Positions 8,821 through 18,682 of a stretch of 64,000 nucleotides of DNA are shown here, one piece after another. Each line of letters starts with the position of its first letter. Position 1 is the stretch's first letter. This stretch comes from Ephemerocybe angulata (taxonomy: Eukaryota; Basidiomycota; Agaricomycetes; Agaricales; Psathyrellaceae). The translations under genes and the position numbers were made by a program. The stretch covers positions 372,001 through 436,000 of the forward strand of contig JAACJK010000064.1 of NCBI GenBank assembly GCA_013368325.1, given 5' to 3'. The notes under the pieces were generated by a model that worked only from the letters and a program-made list of their open reading frames with translations, did not search any database and had not been told where the DNA came from.

Positions 8821-11800
8821 AGCGGGTGCCCGTCCGTGCTGCCGCACGCGTACCCATCGCTATGTGTTCCACCTCCTCCTATGACTCCATCTCATCATGT
8901 ACCATTAGTTCTATTCATGAAATCGATCCTACTTCAGACCATTTCCGAGTACGAACGACATTGAGAGGTCGCAACAGGAGCACTAGCTCAGCAGCCATGA
9001 TAGATTGTGGGGCAACCGCCCTCTTTCTCGACCACCCCTTTGTCCTAAAGCATCACATCACAACCTTCCCACTCCGTCACCCTATCCTCCTTCGCAACAT
9101 TGATGGCTCCCCAAATACCGCCGGGGACATCACCCACTTCGCACGTCTTCACCTCACGGTTGGACCCCATAACCGCTGGACGGATTTTCTTGTCACCGAC
9201 CTAGGAGGCGAGAACATCATCCTGGGACTCCCCTGGCTTCGCCAGGTTAACCCAGAGATTGACTGGACAAAGGGTATCGTGCGTATTAACCCCCGAGCCA
9301 CCATCGAGGATGTTCCGGAGGACCTGAACCCGAGCCATGCTCTGGGGGAACCGTCCAACGGATCCATCCTGGAAGAGATCTATGCCTCGAGCGCACCCCC
9401 AGACCCCATTGCATCCGTTCCAGAGCTCCTACCTTCACGCCGTCATCCCCGCGCCTCGGTAGAGGAGGTGCCGGAGGAAAGACATCCGTGTTTGGACTTA
9501 GGGGAACCCTCTGATGGAGCGATTCTGGAGGAGATCTACGCCTCTTGGCCCACGCTCCCCAGCTCTCCAACTCCTGAACCTGCCCCACCGTCGTCGCCCC
9601 CTCCTGTGGAAGAGAAGCCCGAAACCCCCTTCTGCCGAATCCGTGCTAACCGAACAACCCGACGCCGCTGGCTTCGAGCTGGCATCATCGAGCGCACGGA
9701 TGAGGAACTGTGGTGTTCGGCTGGCTTCACCTACTCCCAGAAGATCGCTGAGGACGCGAAGAAAGGTAAACCGGAGAGAACCCTCGATGAGATCATCCCT
9801 GCCCACTACCGAGAACACGCCGCCGTCTTTTCTGAACAAGAATCCACTCGCCTGCCAAGCCACAAGGATTGGGATCATGCCATCGAGCTCACGCCTGGTG
9901 CTCCAGCCAACATCCGCACCAAGATCTACCCCATGTCCCTAGATGAACAGGCTGTGCTCGATACGTTCCTCCAGGAGAACCTCGCCAAAGGATACATCCA
10001 ACCCTCTAAGTCGCCCATCTCCTCCCCGGTCTTCTTCATCAAGAAGAAGGACGGAACACTCCGCTTCATCCAGGACTATCGCCGTCTCAACGAGTACACC
10101 ATCAAGAACCGGTACCCGCTCCCTCTTGTCGCCGACATCATCAGCCGTCTTCGAGGTGCCAAATACTTCACCAAGTTTGACGTCCGCTGGGGATACAACA
10201 ACGTCCGCATAAAGGAGGGAGATGAATGGAAAGCTGCGTTCGCTACTAGCCGAGGCCTCTTCGAACCCAAAGTCATGTTTTTCGGTCTAACCAACTCACC
10301 TGCCACATTCCAGGGCCTCATGAACTCGATCTTCTCAGATCTGGTCGCCTCCGGCAAGGTGGCGGTCTACCTCGACGACATCCTCATCTTCACCATGGAC
10401 CTGGAAGAACACCGCCGCATCACCCACGAAGTCCTTCGTCGCCTGCGCCAGCATGACCTCTACCTACGTCCAGAGAAGTGTGAGTTCGAGAAGGAGGAGA
10501 TCGAGTATCTGGGTATGGTTATCCGAGAGGGAGAGGTGAGCATGGACCCTGCTAAGGTCCAAGCCGTCCGTGGCTGGCCCGTACCGCGCAACGTCCGCGA
10601 AGTCCGAGGATTCCTGGGCTTTGCCAACTTCTACCGCCGCTTCATCAAGGACTTCTCCAAAGTCGCCCGCCCCCTCCATGACCTCACTAAGAAGAACACC
10701 CCGTTCGATTGGACTGACGAGCGTCAGCAAGCCTTCGAAACCCTCCGTGACGCCTTCATCTCGGCCCCTGTCCTCGCCCTCTGGGATCCTGATCGCCCAA
10801 CTCGCATCGAAGTCGACGCCTCTGGCTTTGCCACTGGAGGTGCTCTTCTTCAGCAAGCTGCTGACGGCGCTTGGCACCCTGTCGCCTTCCGATCAGCGTC
10901 TATGGACCCAGCTCAACGGAACTACGAGATCTATGACCGGGAGATGCTAGCCATCATCGAAGCCCTTAAGGATTGGCGCCCGTTCCTGGAAGGTCTCCCT
11001 GACACCTTCGGGATCGTAACCGATCATGCTAACCTGAAGTACTGGCGCACTGCTCAAGATCTGGCACGACGACAGGCGAGATGGGCCCTGTACCTCTCTC
11101 GCTTCGACTTCCGTCTCGAACACCGCCCGGGTGCCGCTAACACCCAAGCTGACCCCCTCTCGCGCATGCCCCACCATCACGTCTCGGACTCTGACGACAA
11201 CACCCAGCGCACTGTCCTCCGCCCTGAACACTTCGCCAAACTCGCGGCCGCTTCCCAGTTCACCAACCCCCTCGAAGACCAAATTCGTCGTGCGAGTGCA
11301 CGCGAGTCTGTGGTCTTGGGAGGGCTAGAGAAGCTGCGCAAGTTTGGTCCCCAGAAACTCGTCAACGGGTTGACAGAGTGGACAGAGGAGAATGGGTTAG
11401 TACGGTTCAGAGGCAAGGTATACGTCCCAGCAGACGAGGAACTCCGACGAGAGGTGGTAAAGCAGTGCCACGATGACCCCACTTCAGGCCATCCCGGGAA
11501 CCATGCAACCCTCGAACGGGTCGAGCGGTTGTACTGGTGGCCCACGATGCGCGCTTTTGTGAAGAAGTACGTCGAAGGCTGCGACCTCTGTGCCCTACGC
11601 AAGCATGCCCAGCACCCTCGTGCCCTCACCCAGCCCATGGACGTCCCCGAAGGCCCTTGGGAGGCTGTTGGAGTTGACCTCATCACACAGCTACCACCTG
11701 CCCATGGATTCGATGCAGTCATCGTCTTCACCGACTTCTTCACCAAGCAGATCCACGCACTCCCCTGCTCCTCCACCATCTCGACTGAAGGCGTCGTCGA

Positions 11801-12737
11801 CATCTACTACCGAGAGATCTTCCGCCTCCACGGTTTGCCCCTTCGTTTCATCAGCGACCGAGGGCCCCAGTTCGCCTCTAACGTCATGCGCACTCTCCTT
11901 CAACGCCTTGGGATTGGATCCAACCTCACGACGGCATACCACCCTCAGGCCAACGGCCAGACCGAGCGTGCAAACCAGGAAGTTGAGAAGCACCTTCGCT
12001 TCTATGTCAGTCGACGACAGGACGATTGGGACCAGCACCTCCCCATGGCTGAGTTCGTCATCAACTCCCGCGTCCATTCTGCTCATAATCGCTCTCCCTT
12101 CGAGGTTATCTACGGCTACTCCCCCCACTTCAACATTCCCATCGGCGCTACCACCGGGGTCCGCGGTGTCGATGAACGCATCCAGGACCTTCTGGACACC
12201 CGGAAAGACGTTGAAGCGGCCTTACGAATGGAGAAAGCCCGCCAGAAGACAACCTTCGAAGCTGGGAAGCGGACAGCACACACCTTCGCCGTAGACGACT
12301 ACGTCTGGCTCAGCGCCAAGAACATCAGCATCAAGGTGCCCACTCGAAAGCTTGGAGACTTCCAGCTCGGCCCCTACAAGGTCATTGAGAAGGTCGGCGA
12401 CCTCGACTACCGTCTCGCACTCCCTCAGTCTCTATCCCGACTCCATCCTGTCTTCCATGTCGACAAGCTTAGTCCCTGGAAAGGGAACGACACCAACGGC
12501 ATCCTACCTCCCCCACCAGAGCCTGTTGAACTTGAGGATGGGACAGAGTTTGAAGTCCAGGACGTGCTGGATAGTAGGGAGGTCAAGCGTGGACGAAAGC
12601 GCTGGGTTGAATACCTCATCAGCTGGAAGGGCTACAACGACAGCGAGAACTCTTGGGAACCCCTCGCCAACCTTGGGAACGCAGCTGAAGCCGTTGCGGA
12701 GTTCCACCTTCGACACCCCACGGCACCCCGACCATAG
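8787..12737 (+). CDS. Gypsy Pol polyprotein with C-terminal chromodomain
   Basis: The frame is -1 to gag and overlaps it by 34 bases; it is probably made by frameshifting at 8811. The ATG at 8787 is only the first in frame. Residues counted from that ATG: protease with IDCGATALFLD (about 70-80, Cys where Ser/Thr is usual) and IILGLPWL; RT with YLDD near 528-531; RNase H with EVDASGFATGGALLQQ and TDHANLKYW; integrase HHCC zinc site (SGHPG...CDLC); DDE core with VDLI (about 963), SDRGPQF (about 1025) and QTERANQEVE; and a chromodomain (about 1250-1315, WVEYLISWKGY, NSWEPL). The chromodomain is expected to direct insertion to marked chromatin. No stop or frameshift. Confidence 0.95.
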   Translation: MAPRQRQAGFLKRVPVRAAARVPIAMCSTSSYDSISSCTISSIHEIDPTSDHFRVRTTLRGRNRSTSSAAMIDCGATALFLDHPFVLKHHITTFPLRHPILLRNIDGSPNTAGDITHFARLHLTVGPHNRWTDFLVTDLGGENIILGLPWLRQVNPEIDWTKGIVRINPRATIEDVPEDLNPSHALGEPSNGSILEEIYASSAPPDPIASVPELLPSRRHPRASVEEVPEERHPCLDLGEPSDGAILEEIYASWPTLPSSPTPEPAPPSSPPPVEEKPETPFCRIRANRTTRRRWLRAGIIERTDEELWCSAGFTYSQKIAEDAKKGKPERTLDEIIPAHYREHAAVFSEQESTRLPSHKDWDHAIELTPGAPANIRTKIYPMSLDEQAVLDTFLQENLAKGYIQPSKSPISSPVFFIKKKDGTLRFIQDYRRLNEYTIKNRYPLPLVADIISRLRGAKYFTKFDVRWGYNNVRIKEGDEWKAAFATSRGLFEPKVMFFGLTNSPATFQGLMNSIFSDLVASGKVAVYLDDILIFTMDLEEHRRITHEVLRRLRQHDLYLRPEKCEFEKEEIEYLGMVIREGEVSMDPAKVQAVRGWPVPRNVREVRGFLGFANFYRRFIKDFSKVARPLHDLTKKNTPFDWTDERQQAFETLRDAFISAPVLALWDPDRPTRIEVDASGFATGGALLQQAADGAWHPVAFRSASMDPAQRNYEIYDREMLAIIEALKDWRPFLEGLPDTFGIVTDHANLKYWRTAQDLARRQARWALYLSRFDFRLEHRPGAANTQADPLSRMPHHHVSDSDDNTQRTVLRPEHFAKLAAASQFTNPLEDQIRRASARESVVLGGLEKLRKFGPQKLVNGLTEWTEENGLVRFRGKVYVPADEELRREVVKQCHDDPTSGHPGNHATLERVERLYWWPTMRAFVKKYVEGCDLCALRKHAQHPRALTQPMDVPEGPWEAVGVDLITQLPPAHGFDAVIVFTDFFTKQIHALPCSSTISTEGVVDIYYREIFRLHGLPLRFISDRGPQFASNVMRTLLQRLGIGSNLTTAYHPQANGQTERANQEVEKHLRFYVSRRQDDWDQHLPMAEFVINSRVHSAHNRSPFEVIYGYSPHFNIPIGATTGVRGVDERIQDLLDTRKDVEAALRMEKARQKTTFEAGKRTAHTFAVDDYVWLSAKNISIKVPTRKLGDFQLGPYKVIEKVGDLDYRLALPQSLSRLHPVFHVDKLSPWKGNDTNGILPPPPEPVELEDGTEFEVQDVLDSREVKRGRKRWVEYLISWKGYNDSENSWEPLANLGNAAEAVAEFHLRHPTAPRP
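8811..8855 (+). promoter_or_regulatory. -1 ribosomal frameshift signal at gag-pol
   Basis: The slippery heptamer G GGT TTT (8811-8817) sits in phase with gag, immediately before its TGA. Slipping back one base reads directly into pol (AGFLKR). After six bases comes a predicted hairpin: GGGT (8824-8827) pairs with ACCC (8852-8855), enclosing CGTGC/GCACG (8835-8839 with 8844-8848, loop TGCC). Heptamer, spacer and stem match the canonical eukaryotic -1 layout. Confidence 0.75.
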
Positions 12738-12757
12738 TCATCGAGGACGATGAGTTC

Positions 12758-12771
12758 TAGGAGGGGGGTAA
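12758..12771 (+). promoter_or_regulatory. Gypsy polypurine tract
   Basis: TAGGAGGGGGGTAA lies directly before the 3' LTR (TGTCG at 12772). The purine run is where plus-strand DNA synthesis starts in LTR elements. Confidence 0.75.
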
Positions 12772-13291
12772 TGTCGTGAACACCGGTCAGCCTACCTATT
12801 TTCTCTTCTTTTCCTTTCATTTCTTTCTTTACTATTCATTCGTGCGCATTCCTGCACACTCTTGCACACCTTTGCACACCCTTGCACACCTTCACACTGC
12901 CTTCGCTCTTCTGAGCCTTCCCCTCACTTCATGCACAGCACATTCACACCTTGTTCACACCTTTGTTCTCAGGTGCACTGCCCGCGCGCTGCCTTTTAGT
13001 CATATCGACTCATATGGACTCTATTGTTCTTTGGATCATTCTATTGTTCTATTTTCGTTCGAGATCATCTGGACACATATATACTCGTAGCTACTCGTTC
13101 CTTATTCCCCACTTGATCTCTTTGACTATACAGGTACATAGTCGCTTCGCTCCTAGTCCCTGTATCCTATTTACCTTTGACTATACAGTTCTTGTATCTG
13201 CATCGCTGCTCGTCGCTCGTCCGACCTCTGCTCCTCTGCTCTCTGCTCTCTGCTCGTCGCTCGTCCGACCTCAGCCGGCGTCTTCGCCACA
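12772..13291 (+). repeat. Gypsy 3' LTR
   Basis: Same length (520 bp) and ends as the 5' LTR. By eye it differs at two sites: C to T in the GCACTGCCCG region and A to G ten bases from the end. Confidence 0.95.
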
Positions 13292-13536
13292 GTCGGGAAG
13301 AAAGGGACGCGTTGATCATCAACGTTCAACTAGGCAGGTGTACGTCAGCATTCTCACAGTCCTATTCCTGAGTTCAATGATGAGCGCTTGTTCGACCCAA
13401 CTCAAACCGAACGCCGAACACCTCGGTCAGGGTCATATCTGTCGTATTTGGAGAGAGTGGGCGAGACCGGGGATGTAAATGGGATGTTTTTGCCCTAAAT
13501 TGCACCAAAGCTGGCAGACCACAGTCGTCTAACATG

Positions 13537-13607
13537 TCTTTGCTAGTATATCGGTTAGTACACGCGCCTGTCACGCGCGAAAGCTGGGTTCGACTCCCAG
13601 GCAGAGA
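13537..13607 (+). tRNA. tRNA-Asp (GTC)
   Basis: A 71-base cloverleaf without intron. The acceptor stem is TCTTTGC/GCAGAGA, with one G-T pair. The anticodon arm is CGCGCCTGTCACGCGCG with GTC, and the T arm contains GGGTTCGACTCCC. The terminator is weak: the first T4 is at 13625. An identical copy lies on the other strand at 42619-42689. Confidence 0.9.
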
Positions 13608-13719
13608 GTAACCCTTTGCTACCATTTTGCTTTGAATATTGTATTCCAACTTCCTAATCCCGTTTCCTGACAGTCCGTCCACTGTTCAATAAACTTGAGC
13701 GGTCTAATTTTAACCGGGG

Positions 13720-15811
13720 TTCCGAGGCCATTTATGGCTCGGGTTCTTGTCCGCGGCGGATTTTGTGCCAAGAAAAAACCGCATCAAAGGCCATGTGACC
13801 GTGTGACAGTCCTTCCAGAACAAATGCACATATATTGATGCCCCTAAGTGAGGCTATTGACTCAAGTTTACAAGTTAACGTATATTATAGTGCCCCAAAT
13901 GTATTCCATTCCTCAGTTAAAAGCATTCCATACAGTTGCCCCCAGCTTTGCCCCGGTGAGTCAGTCAAGAGTCGGTTTGAGGGCGCGCAGTAGAATACGG
14001 TCGTTCAGAATCAAATCAGTGCGCGAGAGATCACGAGTTTGGATTGTATCTCTCTTGCCTCCTACCACCACAGACAACCACCCCCGGTAACCCTAGCACC
14101 ATGTGCACGGGTTCGGCTGGGGAGAATGCTGGTGAAGGGGCGAGTTTTAAACGGTGACAAGACTGTTACGAGTCAGTGAGATTTGCGCCGTTTTCATGAA
14201 CTCTGAACTTACCGTATCATCCTAGACCACCAAGACGCGAGATGCGACCCGCTCACAGCCTATCGAAAGTGCGAGTGTTCAGGGACGCAGAAGAAATGAA
14301 TGCCCTTGGTACACGAACCCCGCTTGAGGTGCGATCTCGAGTGTGATGCTCAGCGCGGCGACGGATAGCAGGCGATCTGGGAGGGCGCGAAGGCAGGGTC
14401 CGTTGTGGAGAGATGCTCAGATAGAAAGAGCCAAGATGGGAGACAAGTCTCGCAGTGCAAGGCAAGATCATGACAGCAAGGAATGCCTCCACCGCCTCGA
14501 CTCTCGCCGCCTGGAGCACCCTGCAACAACACCGTACCAACGCCCAGAACCCCCCGGATTACGTGGAAGACTCACCGCAGATACAACTGGCAGACTGTCA
14601 CCGTCCTCCAACATCCTCCAGACTCTGTCACCTAAAGCCGACCCGTGCAATGAAAGAGAGTGCTTCAACAAGAGCTCGACGGCGTACGACCGGCTTACCC
14701 TGGCGACACCCTCTTTCCTTCGCCTCGGCCCTCCGTTGCCTTGGGTCGCTGTCGATATGCCTTGTGCGCGATACAGGTGTTGTCGGCGCCGTCGCTCTTG
14801 GTCGCTTCCGTAGTTTCGAGATAGTGAGCTAAAAAGGTAAGCAAGACAGTCACGGTTGGTACACAATAATAGACTCACCTTGTACCCAGACCCAATCCCA
14901 CCACTGCTTCGTGCTCGCGTCCAACGACGCCGAGCTGTATCACCACTACCGCTTTGTGCTCGCGTCCAACGATGCCGAGCTGTATCGCCACTACCGCGCG
15001 TCCAATGAAGCCCGCCACCACAACACCGAGCGCTCCTTCACCGCTAGCACATCTTGTTCACGCTCCACCAGCACCACCCGCCCAGCACCACTGCTTCTCG
15101 CTTGATCCGAACGAACAACGTGACTGCCCGGCAAGCAGAGCACATGATGAAGCGTTCAGAGTGCGGAAGGAGACGGGGAACATGTTGTTGTGTTGTTGGG
15201 CGTAGAGAGGGCGAGAGGAAAGGGTCGCTTGGCTAGGGAGAAAGCGGTGGCAGCGGTGGGCGATGTCGAGTACTGCGAGTGCGTACCCATTTGTCAGTCC
15301 CAGAAACAACTTGCCCTTCGCCACCAACTCACACCGTTGTCCACTGCGCAGTTGACACACCGACACAACGATGCAGCCCATGGCCTTACCCACACGTAGC
15401 TGTGCTTGGACTCGTGCACGACGAGTCGGGGGAATTCGAAGTGACCAGGCAATGCACGCGGATTCAAAACACCGATTGTGAGTGGACTGGGGAAGCGTAC
15501 GTACATCCGTCCGACTGCTTGTTGGGTGTTGGACTGGGAGAAAGGGACGCTGATGAAGGATGTTGTGTAGGGCGAAGTGGGCGAAGTTGTATGAATACTT
15601 TGTTGCCGATTTGAGGACGTGCAATATGTTGGGGCTGAAGTATTACAAATTCCAGTGCGGCCTCTCGTTTTCCTCATTCGTTTCTTCGTCGACAAGATGT
15701 GCGTATGGAGACGTGCCTGAACTCCCATTGCGGCTCTTCTTCGGCGCACATGCCTGCCGGTCGGATGAGTACTTCTACCCCCTACGAACTTCACCCCGTT
15801 CCTTGGCTCGC
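13720..15811 (+). repeat. Left arm of large inverted repeat (2,092 bp)
   Basis: Every base pairs in register with 20916-23007 on the opposite strand (coordinates sum to 36727) with no insertion or deletion. I count about 12 differences, apparently all transitions, so identity is about 99.4%. The arm ends at TTCCGAGGCC outside and GGCTCGC inside. The ends carry no terminal repeat of their own, so it looks like an inverted segmental duplication rather than a simple transposon. Confidence 0.93.
14350..15624 (-). other. Unidentified putative spliced gene, left-arm copy
   Basis: Mirror copy of the gene-like region in the right arm, pointing away from the loop. A 188-codon open frame (15624-15058) is followed by three GT-AG intron-like segments. 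A tandem repeat of about 48 bases lies near 14910-15000. I recognise no domain, and two frames stay open across the putative splices, so the product is not settled. Confidence 0.35.
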
Positions 15812-16413
15812 ATGTACGCAAACGGCGAACGTGACTCATCCTCGATGCACTTAGTTCTCTCTACCCGCCCGTGCCCACCACCCCCAACACCACCCCGCCC
15901 TCGTCGCCGTTCAGGGCAAGTTTGAATGGGAAAGCTAGGAAACTGTTGTCGAATATGCTGTGCTTGTTGCTATGTTTTGACGAGCTCGGTTTTGAGCCTG
16001 GTGCTGGAGATGGGAGGATTGGTGGGCTCGTCAGTGGTGAGTTATTTTCGGTTTGCTTGTGCGACGTGTGCTGACTTTGGTGCTTCTAGGGTGCTGCCGC
16101 CACTACTGCGCATCGTGTGTGGTGGGCTGGAAGTCATAGATATCGTTGGATACAAGGACCAGGAGTGCGTTTGGATGTAGATGGTTGGGTTGTGTGACAT
16201 TGGGAGGGTATGGCGCGCAATGGGCGCAAGGTGAGTCCGGTTTCGGCCATGGCCTGTGACGGCAGGCTCGTTCCCGTCGTTGAAAGCAACCTAAAAGCTG
16301 CCCCATTGGTAATCGTCGACGTCTCGGCTCGAGATGGCTGGAGATGCATAGCAAGGTAAAGTAAGTCTACACTACCCGATTTCAATGTAAGAGACGGACA
16401 GATGGGAGTGGTG
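15812..16413 (+). other. Loop segment with exon-like stretches, unidentified
   Basis: Open stretches separated by good GT-AG signals: a Pro-rich segment then KLLSNMLCLLLCFDELG (about 15870-16037), an intron-like GTGAGT...TTCTAG (16038-16089), a stretch to about 16230, and LVPVVESNLKAAPLVIVDVS (about 16268-16355) before GTAAAG. No family is recognised. It is cut on the right by the TIR element, so it may be the remnant of a split gene. Confidence 0.3.
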
Positions 16414-16469
16414 TCCACCATTTTTCAGGGCAGTTGCCCTGGAGTAAAATGTGAGTTATACCCTGACTA

Positions 16470-16770
16470 AATCATGGTAGTAAATCAAGGGCAAATCATA
16501 AAGGATAAATCATTGTACCAGGGCAAATGATCTCAGGGCAAATCATGATCAAAAATTACTAGTCCAGGGCAAATCACTGCACTTGTAACAAATCATAAAT
16601 CAAGGGCAATATGATACTCAGGGCAAATCATGAATAGAATTTACTAATCTAGGGCAAATCATAAATCAAGGGCAACATCATATCCAGGGCAAATTACTGT
16701 GGCTGTGCACTATGGCTGTGTAAATATAGTATGCCAAATCATTGCTTTAGGGCAAATCATACCTTACATA
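16470..16770 (+). repeat. Dispersed AGGGCAAATCAT array
   Basis: About ten copies of AGGGCAAATCAT or close variants recur at irregular 20-50 base spacing, sometimes with ATAAATCA. They lie just inside the left TIR of the 1.38-kb element, the subterminal position where many DNA transposons carry transposase-binding repeats. A few inverted copies occur near 17660-17720. Confidence 0.75.
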
Positions 16771-16797
16771 ACCAAACAATACAATATATGACGTTCC

Positions 16798-16890
16798 TAA
16801 GCCCTAACCGCTAACCAAACCCTAACCGCTAACCAAACCCTAACACCTAACCAAACCCAAACACCTAACTACCTAACCCGAACCCTAACC
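16798..16890 (+). repeat. Interstitial telomere-like repeats
   Basis: Degenerate tandem CCCTAA-type units (AACCCTAACCGCTAACCAAA and variants with ACACCTAA), four of them exact CCCTAA. TTAGGG is the usual basidiomycete telomere unit. Coding-type DNA lies on both sides, so this is not a chromosome end. Confidence 0.8.
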
Positions 16891-17792
16891 ATGCACAAGG
16901 CTGTGTCTGGCTATTTAGCTATTTGTTTGTATTTGAGGCCATATTTTGACAAGGGGCTGCCACCGGAGAAATCTGAGACACCGACTGTCAAAGACCCTCA
17001 AAGACCCGGTGTTAGAGGTCCTTTACCAAATATCGTTATGCTCTTGGGGTCCGTTCCCCGAAATTACTCGTTCTGGACATAGGCGCCAAAATGATTGGGC
17101 GTTCAAGTGCTTCGTCAGTGCTACGGAGCACGATTCATGCAGGAAGAAACATCGTATGTTTTCACTGCGATAGAGACTGGGATGATTGAAAAGGGGTAAA
17201 CGCGGCTCGACTGTGGCAATGCGATGATACTTACAGGTGATACGAGAGTGTGAGACCTCTCCTGTGCCAATTACTTCAGTCCATGAACAAAGTGTATCCT
17301 ATTTATCGGGTACTTCCTATGCATTTGACCAACCATTGACCACTGAATGAGGCCACCGAATGGAAGAACGAGTCCCAGACCTGACATTGCACGGAGGCTT
17401 TGATTCGGCGCATGTCCATTTCCGGGAACGGACCCCAAGTGTATAACTGTATATGGTGTGGGACCTCTAACACCGGGTCTTTGAGGGTCTTTGACAGTCG
17501 GTGTCTCGGATTTCTCCGGTGGCAGCCCCTTGTATTTTGATGCAAGTGGAGCATATGCATGTAATATTTGGCTATATTTGCTTAGATGATGGGTAGGGAT
17601 CACTCCATCAATTATTCATTTCCTCTTATAGAAGCACTATCAATATCTTTAGTTTACCCTGAAAGTATGATTTGCCCATAATCTGTCATTAGCATTGCAA
17701 TTGCCCTGGAATCATGATCCATGATTTAGTCAGGGTATAACTCACATTTTAGTTTAGGGCAATGCCCTTGTTTCATGATGAAAAATGGTGGA

Positions 17793-18682
17793 TACTAGTG
17801 CAGATGGTAATTTCTTTTACGCAGGTTGATACTATCTCCATTCGCTATGCGCGGTCGCCTTCGCTGATGCCCCTGTTACCAGGTGTTCGCAGCCTCTCCC
17901 GGCATTACAGAATTGTCACACAAGAACCACCACTTGCACCGGTGGGCGCATTCTCCGACTTACTCCCCCACCAAATATATTTCGACCCCACGGATGACAA
18001 CAGCAACCGTGTCAGCAAGTAAAATCCATGCCTAGTTTCCTGTATATTAGTCTTTTGTCTTTCATACTATTTGCATTCAATTACGTTCCTTTCTACTCTG
18101 AGCTACCTACAATGGATAAGGAGCCGCGCGTCAGCTGAATAAGCCGGACCTTCGGTTACTAAGCACGCGCGCCTAAACACGCGCCCGTTCCTTTGCCGTT
18201 CCTCTAAGTTGATTCTGAGCACTTGTAACTTAGAAATAAATAGAATAAAGATCACAATAATTCGTAGAGAGAAAATTTGGTCTAGAATATACTAAGGTTC
18301 AAACAGAAGGCTGCTCGTGTGGACTTAGTGAATAATCCCCTTGTAAATGGCCTCGGATTTGCCGCGCGGAGCGACGGGCTACTACCCACAAGTCAAACAT
18401 CAATGAGCCTCTTTCAATAATGTTGACGTCTCTTTGCATCATAGCCCTACTCAGACGACGCATCCTTGCTAACAGAGGCTAACAGCAGCCTGAGTTCTCG
18501 CGGAGGCACGTCCATCGCCCGACAGATAGTCTGGAGGTCGTTAGTCAGCCCGTCGGCGACTCCGATCGGCCGAGATCATTGCTCTTTACGGCTTGACTTG
18601 AACAGCCATGACTTCGACAGATGTACCACCGTAACCTCAAACCCAACAGCACTCTCCTACCCTCCAACGACAGAACTTGAAC
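17793..18682. other. Spacer with one exon-like tail
   Basis: From about 17826 (after an acceptor-like TTTTACGCAG) to the stop at 18020-18022 a frame reads VDTISIRYARSP...LPHQIYFDP. It looks like a last exon but I cannot assign it. The rest to 18682 shows no recognised feature; it presumably includes the original promoter of the F-box copy downstream. Confidence 0.35.

Larger units (their letters stand above)
6556..13296 (+). mobile_element. Complete Ty3/Gypsy chromovirus (Tf1/sushi-like) with target duplication
   Basis: Two 520-bp LTRs (6561-7080 and 12772-13291) flank gag and pol. The 5-bp duplication GTCGG lies directly outside both ends (6556-6560 and 13292-13296). Pol order is PR-RT-RNase H-IN-chromodomain, which defines chromoviruses. 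I see two differences between the LTRs, both transitions. Both frames are intact and regulatory signals are in place, so this is a very recent and possibly active copy. It sits upstream of the wax-synthase-like gene in the opposite orientation, and about 240 bp from a tRNA-Asp. Confidence 0.96.
16414..17792. mobile_element. 1.38-kb non-autonomous TIR element with telomere-like core
   Basis: The ends are inverted copies. TCCACCATTTTTCA is followed after a variable GGGCA/TGCCC segment by AAAATGTGAGTTATACCCTG and ACTAAATCATGG, matching over about 65-80 bp. A second inverted pair lies inside (16945-17064 with 17418-17537, containing GGGGCTGCCACCGGAGAAAT). No transposase frame is present and no clear target duplication is seen, so the superfamily is not assigned. 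Confidence 0.75.

Noticed and set aside
16470..16770. CRISPR-like array
   Set aside because: Motifs are short, unevenly spaced and lie in a eukaryotic transposon; no constant spacers or cas genes.
16798..16890. True chromosome end
   Set aside because: The repeats are degenerate, only about 90 bases long, and lie inside an element with unique DNA on both sides.
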